A stretch of 64,000 nucleotides of DNA. Source: Butyrivibrio proteoclasticus B316. GTDB taxonomy: Bacteria > Bacillota > Clostridia > Lachnospirales > Lachnospiraceae. This document shows, one piece after another, positions 8,457 through 17,139 of this stretch. How positions within the stretch are numbered: position 1 is the first letter of the stretch; each line of letters opens with the position of its first letter. The notes under the pieces were generated by a model. That model did no database searches, was not told the DNA's origin, and saw only the letters and a program-made list of their open reading frames with translations. The translations under genes were made by a program, and so were the position numbers. The stretch lies in the NCBI RefSeq assembly GCF_000145035.1, contig NC_014389.1:1-64000 (forward strand), given 5' to 3'.

Positions 8457-9044
8457 TCAAGCGGCCATCTTAAGCTCTTTTGCGTCAAAGTTCACCTTTT
8501 CTTTAGCATATTCTGACATTTTCTTCATGTCATAGCTGCAGTTTTCTTTAACCTTCTGCATCTTCTGGACGAGTTTTGCAATATCTTCGTCATTCCAGCC
8601 TTCCATACGGTGAAGTGTAAGCCCTATTGCAGCCGTAAACATAGCTCCTAGCCACTGTTTCTGGTTTTGCCGCATCTGAAGCCACTGAGGTGCGGTATAC
8701 TCCCATTTTTCTTTCTCTATATTAAGATATCCAAAGTCCTTATATGATACACCCTCTCTGTTTGTAAGCTCGATATCGCACTCGTTATCAAACATACTGA
8801 TCAGGGACAGGTTATGATCCTTGGAGCATTCTTTTAATAATTCTTCTTCCTTATCGAAAAGCTCTTTAATCTTCTCTTTGGTCCATCCAAAGGATTCTAT
8901 AAGAACTATGGCTCCCGAAAGATTAATAAGAGCCATTTGTTTTACTCCTTCTGCATTGAGCTCATTCTCAGCCTTCATGATCATCTGTGCCATGTGCTTT
9001 GAACACCTTATTTTTGTTTGTGATATGTTTGGTCTTTGCATCAT
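8457..9044 (-). CDS. Hypothetical helical protein
   Basis: 195 residues. The start is placed at the ATG four bases behind GAGGAG; the seven in-frame codons upstream lie within the preceding gene. All-alpha and charged, with an internal repeat-like pair of segments (GWTKEKIKELFDKEEEL and GWNDEDIAKLVQKMQKV), suggesting two related helical modules. No known family. It starts 1 nt before the regulator's stop, so the two are translationally coupled. Confidence 0.7.
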   Translation of the reverse strand: MMQRPNISQTKIRCSKHMAQMIMKAENELNAEGVKQMALINLSGAIVLIESFGWTKEKIKELFDKEEELLKECSKDHNLSLISMFDNECDIELTNREGVSYKDFGYLNIEKEKWEYTAPQWLQMRQNQKQWLGAMFTAAIGLTLHRMEGWNDEDIAKLVQKMQKVKENCSYDMKKMSEYAKEKVNFDAKELKMAA

Positions 9045-9045
9045 T

Positions 9046-9939
9046 TTACTCCTCATTTCCATCATATACTTCTATTTCTGGTTCTATGGTATATACCGGC
9101 TCGTTTTCTTCAGAAAGAAACTCTTTTAATGAATAGGCATTATCTATTTCAATTTTTTCGAGAGCAGGCTGATCCATTGCCCACTTTGGGATATCCCAGT
9201 CTGTATCTACAATATGTAAGCTGCCATCTTCATTTTCTCTAAAAAACAGTGCAAATGTGACCGTGCTTCTTGCCCACTCGTCTGGCTCATATTTGGTGCG
9301 CACGGCAGCAGAAATGCGTCCCATAAGAACATTTTCAATATCGTCATTCCTACATGCTCCAAACTTTACATCCATCCCCCAGTCTCCTGAACTGTCGTAT
9401 TTGCTTTCATTTGCAAAACACTCAAAGTCAAAAAATGAATAGCGGCATTCATCAAGCAAATTATGCATAAGATTTCTTACATATTCTCTGGGAGAAATGC
9501 TGATGTCTTTCCCTCTTTCCTGGATAAATAGTTCAACAAGGTTCTTTTTTAAGTTGTAAACATCATTGATCTGTATGCCATCGAATGTTAAAATTCTTGG
9601 CTCTGCTTCATCATTTAATCTTTCGCAGGCGGGGGTTCTGCCTGCTGCGATAAGAAGCTCTTTTAATGTCACATTTTTATCTGCAGTTTTCTCGCTTATG
9701 TTCTCAAGCATTTTATTTGATGGAATGATGTCTGAACCATTTTTCAGGATTCTGTTAAGATATTCCTTGCTCATATCTATATCAGCGGCAAACTGCACCT
9801 GTGTCCTTATTCCCATCGCTCGCTTGATAAGCGATTTAAGTTCGCTGTAGTGGCTTTCCTTTAGTTTTTCCACATAAGCTTCATGATCAAACCACTTTTC
9901 TTCCCCATTTTCTTCATATTTGCATTTTTGTAATCCCAT
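9046..9939 (-). CDS. XRE-like helix-turn-helix regulator
   Basis: A 297-residue protein. Residues about 35-105 look like a Cro/CI helix-turn-helix: TQVQFAADIDMSKEYLNRIL has the Q-x-x-F/L-A ... S-x-x-x-x-x-x-E-x-G layout, followed by helices ending in LKELLIAAGR. The C-terminal 190 residues form a large mixed domain without a known match and may sense a signal. It is preceded by a near-consensus sigma-70 promoter overlapped by repeated TTGATAT half-sites, so autoregulation is likely. First gene of a three-gene run. Confidence 0.7.
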   Translation of the reverse strand: MGLQKCKYEENGEEKWFDHEAYVEKLKESHYSELKSLIKRAMGIRTQVQFAADIDMSKEYLNRILKNGSDIIPSNKMLENISEKTADKNVTLKELLIAAGRTPACERLNDEAEPRILTFDGIQINDVYNLKKNLVELFIQERGKDISISPREYVRNLMHNLLDECRYSFFDFECFANESKYDSSGDWGMDVKFGACRNDDIENVLMGRISAAVRTKYEPDEWARSTVTFALFFRENEDGSLHIVDTDWDIPKWAMDQPALEKIEIDNAYSLKEFLSEENEPVYTIEPEIEVYDGNEE

Positions 9940-9994
9940 TTTCTGCTCCTCCGTAAATTGACTTATAATTGATGTTTTTCAATTTTATATCAAC

Positions 9995-10023
9995 ACTATA
10001 TCAATCGCAAGCTTTGACGTCAA
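9995..10023 (-). promoter_or_regulatory. Sigma-70 promoter with TTGATAT operator repeats
   Basis: Reading the minus strand: TTGACG, a 17-bp spacer and TATAGT. The motif (A/G)TTGATAT occurs three times around it (in 9985-10050), two overlapping the spacer, the -10 box and the start region. This is the promoter of the XRE regulator and probably its own operator. Confidence 0.7.
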
Positions 10024-10115
10024 TATTTTTTCAATCAAATATCAATTTTATCATTAGAATCAGTTAATGCGCAGTGGTATTATCTTTCCAAAATGCAAAC
10101 TAAAAGAGCCATTTT

Positions 10116-10337
10116 GTGATTATACAAAACGACTCTCCTAATATTAAAGACGCGTACTACTCGACAAGCGCATTTAAGAAGAACATGCTGACTATGATAT
10201 TTGACGGCGGGTGGATGGTGACAATGAGACTCCATTTAGGAGCTGCCCAAAGAGCGGACAAACCTGTACTTCTCAAGTATGATGTATCACTCAAGGGGAT
10301 TCCGTATCATATGGATAGCGAGATTATTCCCCTATAA
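10116..10337 (+). pseudogene. Possible remnant of a HaeIII-like restriction endonuclease
   Basis: An open frame of 73 codons with coding-like composition but only a GTG at its left edge and no ribosome site. The C-terminal segment (MIFDGGWMVTMRLHLGAA ... LLKYDVSLKGIP) resembles the tail of HaeIII-family type II endonucleases, where a W-x-x-x-x-R-[IL]-H-x-A-S ... L-K-[FY]-D-[VI]-x-[LF]-x-G-[MI]-P pattern ends the protein. This comparison is from memory. Nothing upstream encodes the rest of such an enzyme or a methylase, so it would be a 5'-deleted remnant. It could also be a small gene of unknown type. Confidence 0.4.
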
Positions 10338-10347
10338 GATGAACAAC

Positions 10348-10377
10348 AAAAAAGCGCTCACTGTGTGAACGCTTTTG
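10348..10377. terminator. Bidirectional intrinsic terminator
   Basis: AAAAGCG-ct-CAC pairs with GTG-aa-CGCTTTT around a 3-base loop, with A and T runs on both sides. It separates the plus-strand remnant from the PIN-domain gene. Confidence 0.75.
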
Positions 10378-10397
10378 TACTGAATACAGTTTTGTCA

Positions 10398-10859
10398 TTA
10401 ATCTGGAAGGCTATCAAGGAACTCTTGTGCTGTCATAAGCTTGAGATCATTTGCTTCAAAATCACTCTTGTTATTGGTGATAATAACATCAACAGCATTG
10501 TCTTTGGCAACAACATATTGTAGAGCATCCTCTGTGTCATGCCACTTTAGTTTAAAAGCATTATGCACATGTTCTTCTGATACGTTTAATATGTGCATAA
10601 TTGAAAGAAAACTCTCAACACTATCCCTTGCCTGTTCTTCGACATCTTTTCGTGGACGACGCTTATCTTCGGGTTGTTCTTTGTTCTTGATTACCAGTGC
10701 TTTTGTCACTAAGTATAATACGTCTGTTACAGACGAACTTGTGAGGCATTCATATTGACTATTGTCTTCCGCAAGCTTAAAGAGCTCCTTGGCAGCTTCG
10801 CCACCAGCTCTTCCCTCGAAGTAGTCAAGAATCACGTTTGTATCAACCAAGAGCTTCAT
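10398..10859 (-). CDS. PIN-domain toxin-like RNase (VapC-like)
   Basis: A 153-residue protein with the PIN fold signature: MKLLVDTNVILDYF carries the first catalytic Asp, a central acidic helix follows, and the C-terminus has WHDTEDALQY and the IITNNKSDF strand with the remaining acids. PIN toxins are Mg-dependent endoribonucleases that cut tRNA, rRNA or mRNA. The start overlaps the small upstream gene by 4 nt, the classic antitoxin-toxin layout. The Lys/Arg/Glu-rich insertion in the middle (EQPEDKRRPRKDVEEQ) is unusual. I expect this pair to act as a plasmid-stabilising module. Confidence 0.85.
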   Translation of the reverse strand: MKLLVDTNVILDYFEGRAGGEAAKELFKLAEDNSQYECLTSSSVTDVLYLVTKALVIKNKEQPEDKRRPRKDVEEQARDSVESFLSIMHILNVSEEHVHNAFKLKWHDTEDALQYVVAKDNAVDVIITNNKSDFEANDLKLMTAQEFLDSLPD

Positions 10860-11053
10860 CTGTTATGTAGCCTTTCTGCACGGATGTCATCCAAAGACAT
10901 ATCTAAGTTAGAAGCAATGCCATATAACTCATCCACAATGCTTTTCCTTGCTTCAGTGATAGTCACATCAACCTTTTTCCCTTTCAGAGAAAAAGGAATA
11001 CTTATAATTGGTGACAAGAGATCGGCATCCACTGTTGTTCTTAAAACTTCCAT
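10856..11053 (-). CDS. Antitoxin partner of the PIN-domain protein
   Basis: 65 residues. Two starts are possible 18 nt apart, each with its own ribosome site; the inner one (CGGAGG, 7-nt spacing) is listed. A strand-rich N-terminus (LSPIISIPFSLKGKKVDVTIT) is followed by a helical acidic/basic tail, a layout common in AbrB/Phd-like antitoxins whose C-terminus wraps the toxin. The role is inferred from size, order and 4-nt overlap with the PIN gene. Confidence 0.7.
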   Translation of the reverse strand: MEVLRTTVDADLLSPIISIPFSLKGKKVDVTITEARKSIVDELYGIASNLDMSLDDIRAERLHNR

Positions 11054-11101
11054 AGTGATTCCTCCGTTCATCTGGCTATTCCTCCTTTCTTAATAATATT
11101 T

Positions 11102-11839
11102 ATATCAAAATAGGGAAGGAATAACCTCGCCCTACTTGATAACTGATTAGTTACTTTCAGGCGATCAACCTGTATCCATTTGTTTCTCCGTTACTATCTC
11201 ACATGAAAAGTATACATTATAAGTATGACTAAAACGTACCAAGATAAAAACGGAACGGTTCTTTTCTTTTAAACCTGCCAATCTGACACCTAAAAGATGA
11301 AACCCGTATTCTTCGCCCAGGTTAGAATCGTCATTCGACTATCTACTGTCGCTACACGCATAAACGAAGTTGCTTACGGTAATCCCGGATCGCTAAAATA
11401 CAAAATCAAAAAAAGATATGAGTATTATAGCAGATTAAGCGGACTTGGCAAGTTTATCTTATTTGAAGTTAGTGTTACGAAAAGCCCTAGTCAGATACAC
11501 TGTTGTCTATCTTACTACGGCTTTGTTTTTACAAGTTTTTGTTTTACATTTTTCCAATTATAGAGTAGCACAAGTTGGCCTCGTTTTCAATGGGTTTTAG
11601 CGGTTTATGGGTAGGTACTACAGATTGAGTACAACCACCCATCATATTGACAACAAATATAGAAGCATTGTTATTTATACAGATATTATAAATGGAATTT
11701 AGGAATTTCCAAATTATACAAAAAACGTTCACTACTTATAGTTCTTCAATTCCAGTGCAAAACTTGTCTTGTTGCAATGGATTTGAAGAATGTCTTCGAC
11801 TGCTCATTTTCGAGCTGCCGGATCAGATTCGTGATTTTC
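11102..11839. other. Long region without a convincing gene
   Basis: About 740 bases between the antitoxin and the next gene. One open frame (11297-11563, plus strand) reads with some coding character (NPGSLKYKIKKRYEYY) but has no ribosome site or known match, and may be decayed DNA. A hairpin with arms CCAGTGCAA/TTGCAATGG lies at 11753-11781. I see no clear promoter pair, repeat array or RNA gene otherwise. Confidence 0.4.
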
Positions 11840-12421
11840 TCATAAATCAGCGCATTCCGCACGGTTTCTCACTTGCAGCGCAACAGGCTTGTTGCACTGG
11901 ACTCGAAAATTTAGCTCGCCGTATTTTTGGTAACCTTTAAGCCATTTGGTATATTCGTCCACGGCTTCCTTAAAGAGCACCTTCAAACGCCCTTTGGTGT
12001 GTATATCAAGTGCCTTGATCATATCTTTTATAACGGTATCTTTCATCTCTTCGTCGGCTGAAGTATTATCGCTCCCAAAAGATAAGAGAATGACCTTTTC
12101 ATTTTCCGGATGAAGAGCTATCGCAGTGCGTATATACTCCCGATGTTCTTTGATGCTTTGTATTCTTTCAGGAGTATCGCTTATTGGAATCTTTTGCATA
12201 TCCCCAATAATAAGATATGTCTTATCTCCTTCTTCAACGATACCATGAAATGCTACAGGAGAAATGCCATAGTTTCTCTTATTATTATTTGCTATATGCA
12301 TGCAGACGTCACTAAGGGTCCAGTTCTTCCATTCGTCCATTAAGGCTGCTGCCGCAGTTTCATCTAAAATGTCCTGAATATTATTCCCCTTGATATAATC
12401 GAAGGTTTCCTGATATGTCAT
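11840..12421 (-). CDS. Hypothetical protein
   Basis: 193 residues, alpha/beta, with no membrane segment or motif I recognise. The start ATG follows an AGAGGATTCGAAT leader. It sits 12 nt behind the PilZ gene and is probably co-transcribed. Its end (VQCNKPVALQVRNRAECADL) looks less ordered and the following DNA is AT-rich non-coding, so the extreme C-terminus may have changed by frameshift. Confidence 0.65.
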   Translation of the reverse strand: MTYQETFDYIKGNNIQDILDETAAAALMDEWKNWTLSDVCMHIANNNKRNYGISPVAFHGIVEEGDKTYLIIGDMQKIPISDTPERIQSIKEHREYIRTAIALHPENEKVILLSFGSDNTSADEEMKDTVIKDMIKALDIHTKGRLKVLFKEAVDEYTKWLKGYQKYGELNFRVQCNKPVALQVRNRAECADL

Positions 12422-12433
12422 ATTCGAATCCTC

Positions 12434-13084
12434 TTATGCCATCTTTTTGTTCTTCAGTTTAAGAGTCTTGAGCTGCAGATTTCTAATAAGGCTGGCAAAG
12501 TCTTTCTGTTCAACCTTGGTTCCGATTCCAATAAGAACATCAGACTCATCACGTTTTACGATTCTTGCGATCTTGCCAGGAAGTGCTTCCACATGTCCGT
12601 CAGGAGACATAATGTTAACCTTAACAGGCTGGCCTGCCTCAAGCTTTACATCAGTTTCCTTACAGATAAATGCTACTCCGGCATAAGATACATTTTCGCA
12701 TGAACCAATCAGTCTTATACCAGTATCTCCAATATCAACGGTCATAGGACAATTACATCCAAACCTGTAAGCTTTTCTCTTGTTCTCTACTCTTGCTTTC
12801 TGACTCGACATGAACGTAATGTTTTCGCGGATATAATCATGATCCATATCATCGATATCAAAATAATAGTCCCTGTTATCAACGCCTCGATATTTGATTT
12901 CCACCTCAAAGCCTGAAAAATTGACTTTCCTGCCGTCTAAATATACCAAAGGAGTAACGATGCCACCATCAATCCTTTTTGTGACCTGGGATGCAAAATC
13001 CACTATGAAGTTTTTGTTTTTATATACCCGTATTCTGATATGACCTTCAGCGGGAATATCATCAATATATGTTATAAGATTCAT
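12434..13084 (-). CDS. PilZ-domain (c-di-GMP receptor-like) protein
   Basis: A 216-residue protein with two halves, as in YcgR-like receptors. Residues 1-95 are a strand-rich N-terminal domain. Residues about 100-205 form a PilZ domain: the R-x-x-x-R motif is in KRKAYRFGC and the (D/N)-x-S-x-x-G motif in ENVSYAGVAF, the two sites that clamp a c-di-GMP dimer. The family binds c-di-GMP and changes motility, adhesion or secretion. No catalytic GGDEF/EAL protein is in the window, so the ligand would come from the host. It lies 2 nt behind the 138-residue gene. Confidence 0.85.
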   Translation of the reverse strand: MNLITYIDDIPAEGHIRIRVYKNKNFIVDFASQVTKRIDGGIVTPLVYLDGRKVNFSGFEVEIKYRGVDNRDYYFDIDDMDHDYIRENITFMSSQKARVENKRKAYRFGCNCPMTVDIGDTGIRLIGSCENVSYAGVAFICKETDVKLEAGQPVKVNIMSPDGHVEALPGKIARIVKRDESDVLIGIGTKVEQKDFASLIRNLQLKTLKLKNKKMA

Positions 13085-13086
13085 AC

Positions 13087-13503
13087 TTATTCCTTTGCTG
13101 CTGTGGTGACGAATAACATATTATGCTGCACGTAGTGATCCGTGATCACATACTCCTTTTTAAGAGCGTTGACAATCTCCATAATCTTCTCAAATTTATT
13201 ATGGTATATTTCTGGTGCTTTTCCATTTGTGTATGCAATATGAAGACCTGCACGAGCAAGAACTTCTGTATCCACCCAGAATTTTACGGGCTGATAAAAT
13301 TCCTGCTTTTCATTCCAGATATGTGAATCGTAAAGCTGATCTATAAACGAGCACTTTTCGACGTTGTTTTCAGGATACTGAAGGCGCATACTGACTTCTG
13401 CTTCGAGCCTCTCCACCTGTACAGGAAATCCTGTGCTGTATATGAGATTTGCTGTTGAAATATCTATCTCCTGACTATGCATTGCCATGTCCATTGTAAA
13501 CAT
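13087..13503 (-). CDS. Hypothetical protein upstream of PilZ gene
   Basis: 138 residues, soluble, alpha/beta, with an AAAGGAG site before the ATG. No family recognised. Its stop is 2 nt before the PilZ start, so the two should be made together. First gene of the transcript ending at about 11.84 kb. Confidence 0.65.
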   Translation of the reverse strand: MFTMDMAMHSQEIDISTANLIYSTGFPVQVERLEAEVSMRLQYPENNVEKCSFIDQLYDSHIWNEKQEFYQPVKFWVDTEVLARAGLHIAYTNGKAPEIYHNKFEKIMEIVNALKKEYVITDHYVQHNMLFVTTAAKE

Positions 13504-13582
13504 ATATTGACTCTCCTTTTAAATTCTTTGAAATTATTATTCCACCTTTTATTTACTTATAAATTTCTGCACAATATATAAA

Positions 13583-13620
13583 AATAGCCGGCTTGTGGTT
13601 ACAACTGCCGGTTATTTATT
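13583..13620. terminator. Probable intrinsic terminator
   Basis: AATAGCCGGC pairs with GCCGGTTATT across a 13-base loop, with a T-rich tail on both strands. It ends the small zinc-protein transcript on the minus strand and separates it from the PilZ operon. Confidence 0.65.
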
Positions 13621-13625
13621 TTTCA

Positions 13626-13802
13626 TTATTCTGGGGTGTTGAGATCCAGCATGAGCTTTTGGTTGCATGTTCTGCAAAGCAATATACTGCGTTCGCTTAC
13701 ACCACTCATTCCCCATATGCTTATTCTTACATCAGCTGGTTCCTTTCTGCATTGTCCGCAGACCATATTCTGATAATTTGTCTTTCTAACAGCTATATTC
13801 AT
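13626..13802 (-). CDS. Small zinc-ribbon-like protein
   Basis: A 58-residue protein. It starts MNIAVRKTNY behind an AGAGGT site and ends just before the terminator stem. Four cysteines at 15, 18, 43 and 46 form two C-x2-C knuckles, a typical structural zinc site. Such miniature zinc proteins often bind nucleic acid or a partner. Reading frame, ribosome site and terminator agree that it is real. Confidence 0.65.
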   Translation of the reverse strand: MNIAVRKTNYQNMVCGQCRKEPADVRISIWGMSGVSERSILLCRTCNQKLMLDLNTPE

Positions 13803-13826
13803 CGCTTAATACCTCTATTTCTTAAG

Positions 13827-14000
13827 TCACGCTACCTCTCTTACCCTGATTCGGATCAGAAGGCTTTTGTTCTGAATATCTACTTCAGTGTGCGTAACTT
13901 CCATTCCGCGCGCATGTATTGAGCTGAGAGCTTCGCTAAGCTGTCCGATTCGATAAGTAAGTTTTTCAGTTACATTATGCTCATCGATTAAATAGATCAT
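13827..14000 (-). CDS. Small hypothetical protein
   Basis: 57 residues starting at the ATG behind AAGGAGGT (9-nt spacing); the open frame further upstream has no ribosome site. It reads as one helix followed by a strand pair (THTEVDIQNKSLLIRIRVRE). It is 24 nt upstream of the zinc-ribbon gene, likely in the same transcript. Function unknown. Confidence 0.6.
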   Translation of the reverse strand: MIYLIDEHNVTEKLTYRIGQLSEALSSIHARGMEVTHTEVDIQNKSLLIRIRVREVA

Positions 14001-14193
14001 TTTATTTTTCACCTCCTTATTTGACCTGTCTTTAAATATGCCTGCAATAATATGGATAAATATAATAAAAATAATGCCCCGGCACCAGATAGGGCATCGC
14101 CGTTTCCATGCAGAAAATTTTCCGGAGCATATCATTGATTCATAATATATCTATCAGGCGCATTTGCGCTTTTGAGTCACGAGGAGAGAATCG

Positions 14194-16020
14194 ATGAAGG
14201 ATTTTTTAAGCAGATTAAATGACACTATCCGTTCAAGCCGTAAAGCTAAAATACTTGCAACAATTGGTCTTGTTGCTACTGCCATTTTAATATCAGGCAT
14301 AGTAAATATTATCATCTCGCATCAGCCTGTACCCAAAACAATTACATATCTTGAATTTGTTGAACTTATGAAAGATGGTAAGGTTGAATCTGTGTCATAT
14401 GTTAAGGAAAGTGAATATATGACGATCCAGCTTTACAATGATGTCACAAAAGATATGACGCTTGATGAACTTGAAAAATATACTTACCCTATCTCAGACA
14501 CAAGAAAGTGTCTATATCCTGGCCATAACGACTTTCGCAAAGAGCTTCTTGAAAACAACATTAGGATCATCATAGAAGCTGACCAGGCAGATAAGATTTC
14601 AATGCTTGCTCTGCAGATATCTTCGGTAGTGCTTCCTCTTTTAATGTTCGTAATGATAATTGGGACCTTTAAAAAGATCATGCCCGGACAAAGTGGTAAC
14701 TACACCATTATAGAAGACACCAACATCGGCTTTAAGGACATCATCGGTCATGAGGAGGTAATAGAGAGCTTAAAGCTCATTACGAAGCTACTAAAAGACC
14801 CTTCAATAGGTAAAAAGATAGGTTCAAAAGTGCCAAAGGGGCTTCTTCTTATAGGACCTCCTGGCACTGGAAAAACCATGCTTGCAAAAGCTGTGGCACA
14901 TGAAGCCGGAGTGACTTTCATATACCAGAACTCAGCCAAAGTGGTAAATAATGCCTTTGTAGGGACCGGACCAGCCAGAATAGAAAAACTGTTTGAAACT
15001 GCAAGGAATCATGCTCCTTGCATCATCTTTATTGACGAGATAGATGCAATTGGACACTCAAGAGGATCCGCAAGGGGTCACTCCGAAGATGATAAAGTAA
15101 TGGGTTCGCTCCTTCAGGAGATGAACGGTTTTGAAGACAGGGATGATATTTTCATCATAGCAGCAACAAACAGGGTTGATTCTCTTGATGAAGCTCTTGT
15201 GCGAAGCGGAAGGTTCGACAGACAGGTGTATGTAAATCCTCCTTCCGACTGGACCGAACGAAGAGATATGTTTAAATATTATCTAAAAGGCTACTCTCTT
15301 GCTGATGACGTCGATATTGATGCATTAAGTAAGCAGACTCCTCATTTTACAGGGGCAGATATAGACGTTGTATGTAACGAAGCAGGTCTTATTGCCATAA
15401 GGCGCGACAGGACATCTGTGTCCATGGAATGCCTCGAGGAAGCAATCGACCAGAAGATATTCAAAGGAAGCCGTAAAAAGAAAGATAAATACATGGCGGA
15501 TATTAAACAGATTGCATACCATGAAGCTGGTCACGCGGTGATGAGCCATCTTCTATCTGAGCCAATCGCAAGAATATCCATCCAGCCGAACACTTCTGGT
15601 GTAGGCGGAGCTGTATTTACTGAGGATAAAGATTCTTTCCTTCAAACAAAAGAAGAGCTCCGGGCACAGGTGATAATAGCATACGCCGGCAGAGCTGCGG
15701 AAGAATTAAAGTTTGGTCAGGTAACAACAGGGGCAAGTAATGACATCACCAAAGCTACCTATATCATGACGCAATATATAGAAAAATATGGATTTGATGA
15801 GCATATAGGTCTTCTTGATCTTAGCGTTCTAAAAGATGGACAGGTCATAAAAAATGACAGCTCTTTTGAGAGACTTTCCGAAATGTCCAAAGAACTTTAT
15901 AAAGAGAGTTTAAAGAAGTTAAAGGCATCTTTCGACAAGGTGGAAGTCCTCGCAAATGCCCTTCTCGAAAAAGAGACAATGACCGGAAAAGAGGTAGAAG
16001 AATTACTGCTAAACTATTGA
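14194..16020 (+). CDS. ftsH: FtsH-family membrane AAA+ metalloprotease
   Basis: A 608-residue protein with the full FtsH order. One membrane helix (residues about 20-42), a short external domain and a second helix (about 145-165) precede the AAA+ module, with Walker A GPPGTGKT at 221-228, Walker B IIFIDEID ending near 284, and R-S-G-R-F-D second-region-of-homology residues. The peptidase has zinc motif HEAGH at 443-447 and the third ligand region TTGASNDITKAT. All catalytic residues are present. FtsH hexamers extract and degrade membrane and soluble proteins. A chromosomal ftsH is expected in any host, so this is a second, plasmid-borne copy. It is followed 12 nt later by a membrane protein, a likely partner or substrate adaptor. 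Confidence 0.95.
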   Translation: MKDFLSRLNDTIRSSRKAKILATIGLVATAILISGIVNIIISHQPVPKTITYLEFVELMKDGKVESVSYVKESEYMTIQLYNDVTKDMTLDELEKYTYPISDTRKCLYPGHNDFRKELLENNIRIIIEADQADKISMLALQISSVVLPLLMFVMIIGTFKKIMPGQSGNYTIIEDTNIGFKDIIGHEEVIESLKLITKLLKDPSIGKKIGSKVPKGLLLIGPPGTGKTMLAKAVAHEAGVTFIYQNSAKVVNNAFVGTGPARIEKLFETARNHAPCIIFIDEIDAIGHSRGSARGHSEDDKVMGSLLQEMNGFEDRDDIFIIAATNRVDSLDEALVRSGRFDRQVYVNPPSDWTERRDMFKYYLKGYSLADDVDIDALSKQTPHFTGADIDVVCNEAGLIAIRRDRTSVSMECLEEAIDQKIFKGSRKKKDKYMADIKQIAYHEAGHAVMSHLLSEPIARISIQPNTSGVGGAVFTEDKDSFLQTKEELRAQVIIAYAGRAAEELKFGQVTTGASNDITKATYIMTQYIEKYGFDEHIGLLDLSVLKDGQVIKNDSSFERLSEMSKELYKESLKKLKASFDKVEVLANALLEKETMTGKEVEELLLNY

Positions 16021-16032
16021 CGGAGGTGTCTG

Positions 16033-16920
16033 ATGCAAACCAAGGCGTTAAAGAGATATCGCAGACTTGACTGTCTGCACCGGGGTTCCATAATTTTCAT
16101 CGGAATCCTTCTTACGATGGTCATTATATCGGCGATGAACCTGTGGACTAAATATATCCTTGGCATAAGACTTGCATATGCATACTACTGGCTACTATTT
16201 ATCGGGGTATCCGGTATTATTGGCACCCTGATATACTATGACCTCAACCAGGATCTTGCGAATACTAAGCTCTTTAGACGGCAATATAAGCAGATGTGTA
16301 CAGATATTGTGAAAGAATTTGAGTTTAATTTATCTACCTGTGCGCACTTCCCCAGCACAGATAATTTTGCCGAATTTGTTTACTACATGGAAGACTTTGA
16401 AAAAGGGCTTCGCCTTGACGCAGTAAACCCGACTACCGGGATAAGAGGGATAGATGAATTCAGGCAGCGTGTTAAGAATCAGGGGTGGTTCTTTTTAAAA
16501 AACACTACTATTCTTAAGATAGTTACACTTTATATCAATAATGATGTCAAACCTTATCTGGATCTTCCTAAGATACCGGGAGTGATAAGTTTAGGGGCTA
16601 CATATAATAGCGAAAAATACAAAAAGCTTAAAGCGTGGATTGAAAGGGATTCTGAAACGAGAACTGCTTTTGACCTGGTAATCAGGATCCTTAATTGCAA
16701 GAAGGTGCTTTCCGAAGTCTTTAAACGCGAAGTGCGAAGATATTTTATGGATATTGATAACAGGGACATGCCGACCAGACGCGAAAAAGCCAACAGGATG
16801 CGATTTGACTTTGCCCCTGAGCTTTATATTAGGCAACAGGATGAACAGCTATTTCTTGAACAGATGATAAAGGAATATAAGGAAAGAGAAGCTTTAAAAG
16901 AACATAAACAGGACATGTGA
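16033..16920 (+). CDS. Membrane protein co-transcribed with ftsH
   Basis: 295 residues starting 6 nt behind CGGAGGTG and 12 nt past the ftsH stop. Two membrane helices near the N-terminus (about residues 17-38 and 48-68) are followed by a large charged cytoplasmic domain ending in a Glu/Lys-rich helix. I do not recognise the family. Operon position suggests it works with this FtsH copy. Confidence 0.75.
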   Translation: MQTKALKRYRRLDCLHRGSIIFIGILLTMVIISAMNLWTKYILGIRLAYAYYWLLFIGVSGIIGTLIYYDLNQDLANTKLFRRQYKQMCTDIVKEFEFNLSTCAHFPSTDNFAEFVYYMEDFEKGLRLDAVNPTTGIRGIDEFRQRVKNQGWFFLKNTTILKIVTLYINNDVKPYLDLPKIPGVISLGATYNSEKYKKLKAWIERDSETRTAFDLVIRILNCKKVLSEVFKREVRRYFMDIDNRDMPTRREKANRMRFDFAPELYIRQQDEQLFLEQMIKEYKEREALKEHKQDM

Positions 16921-16936
16921 AATAAGAGCTATAACT

Positions 16937-16976
16937 AATAACAGCCCTTCGCAACCTTGCAAAGAGCTGTTATTTT
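16937..16976 (+). terminator. Intrinsic terminator of the ftsH operon
   Basis: AATAACAGC pairs perfectly with GCTGTTATT across a 20-base loop, followed by TTTATC, 17 nt past the operon's last stop. Confidence 0.7.
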
Positions 16977-17139
16977 ATCATCCGGCTTTATCTTTAATGT
17001 CAGTTAGAAAGGAGGCTGGATGATAATCTAAAAAAATGAAAAAACAACTACAGTTAATATTATGTATCAGTTCTGAATAATGTTCTTTTGCCATCAGATA
17101 CATTTTCTGCATGAAAAGCGCTGCTTCTTATAACCTTCT

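Noticed and set aside
11297..11563. 88-codon plus-strand frame as a real gene
   Set aside because: Some coding character but no ribosome site, no family and a low-complexity end; kept only as a note in the intergenic entry.
13593..13922. 109-codon plus-strand open frame
   Set aside because: It overlaps the terminator and two minus-strand genes that have good ribosome sites, and its composition is not protein-like.
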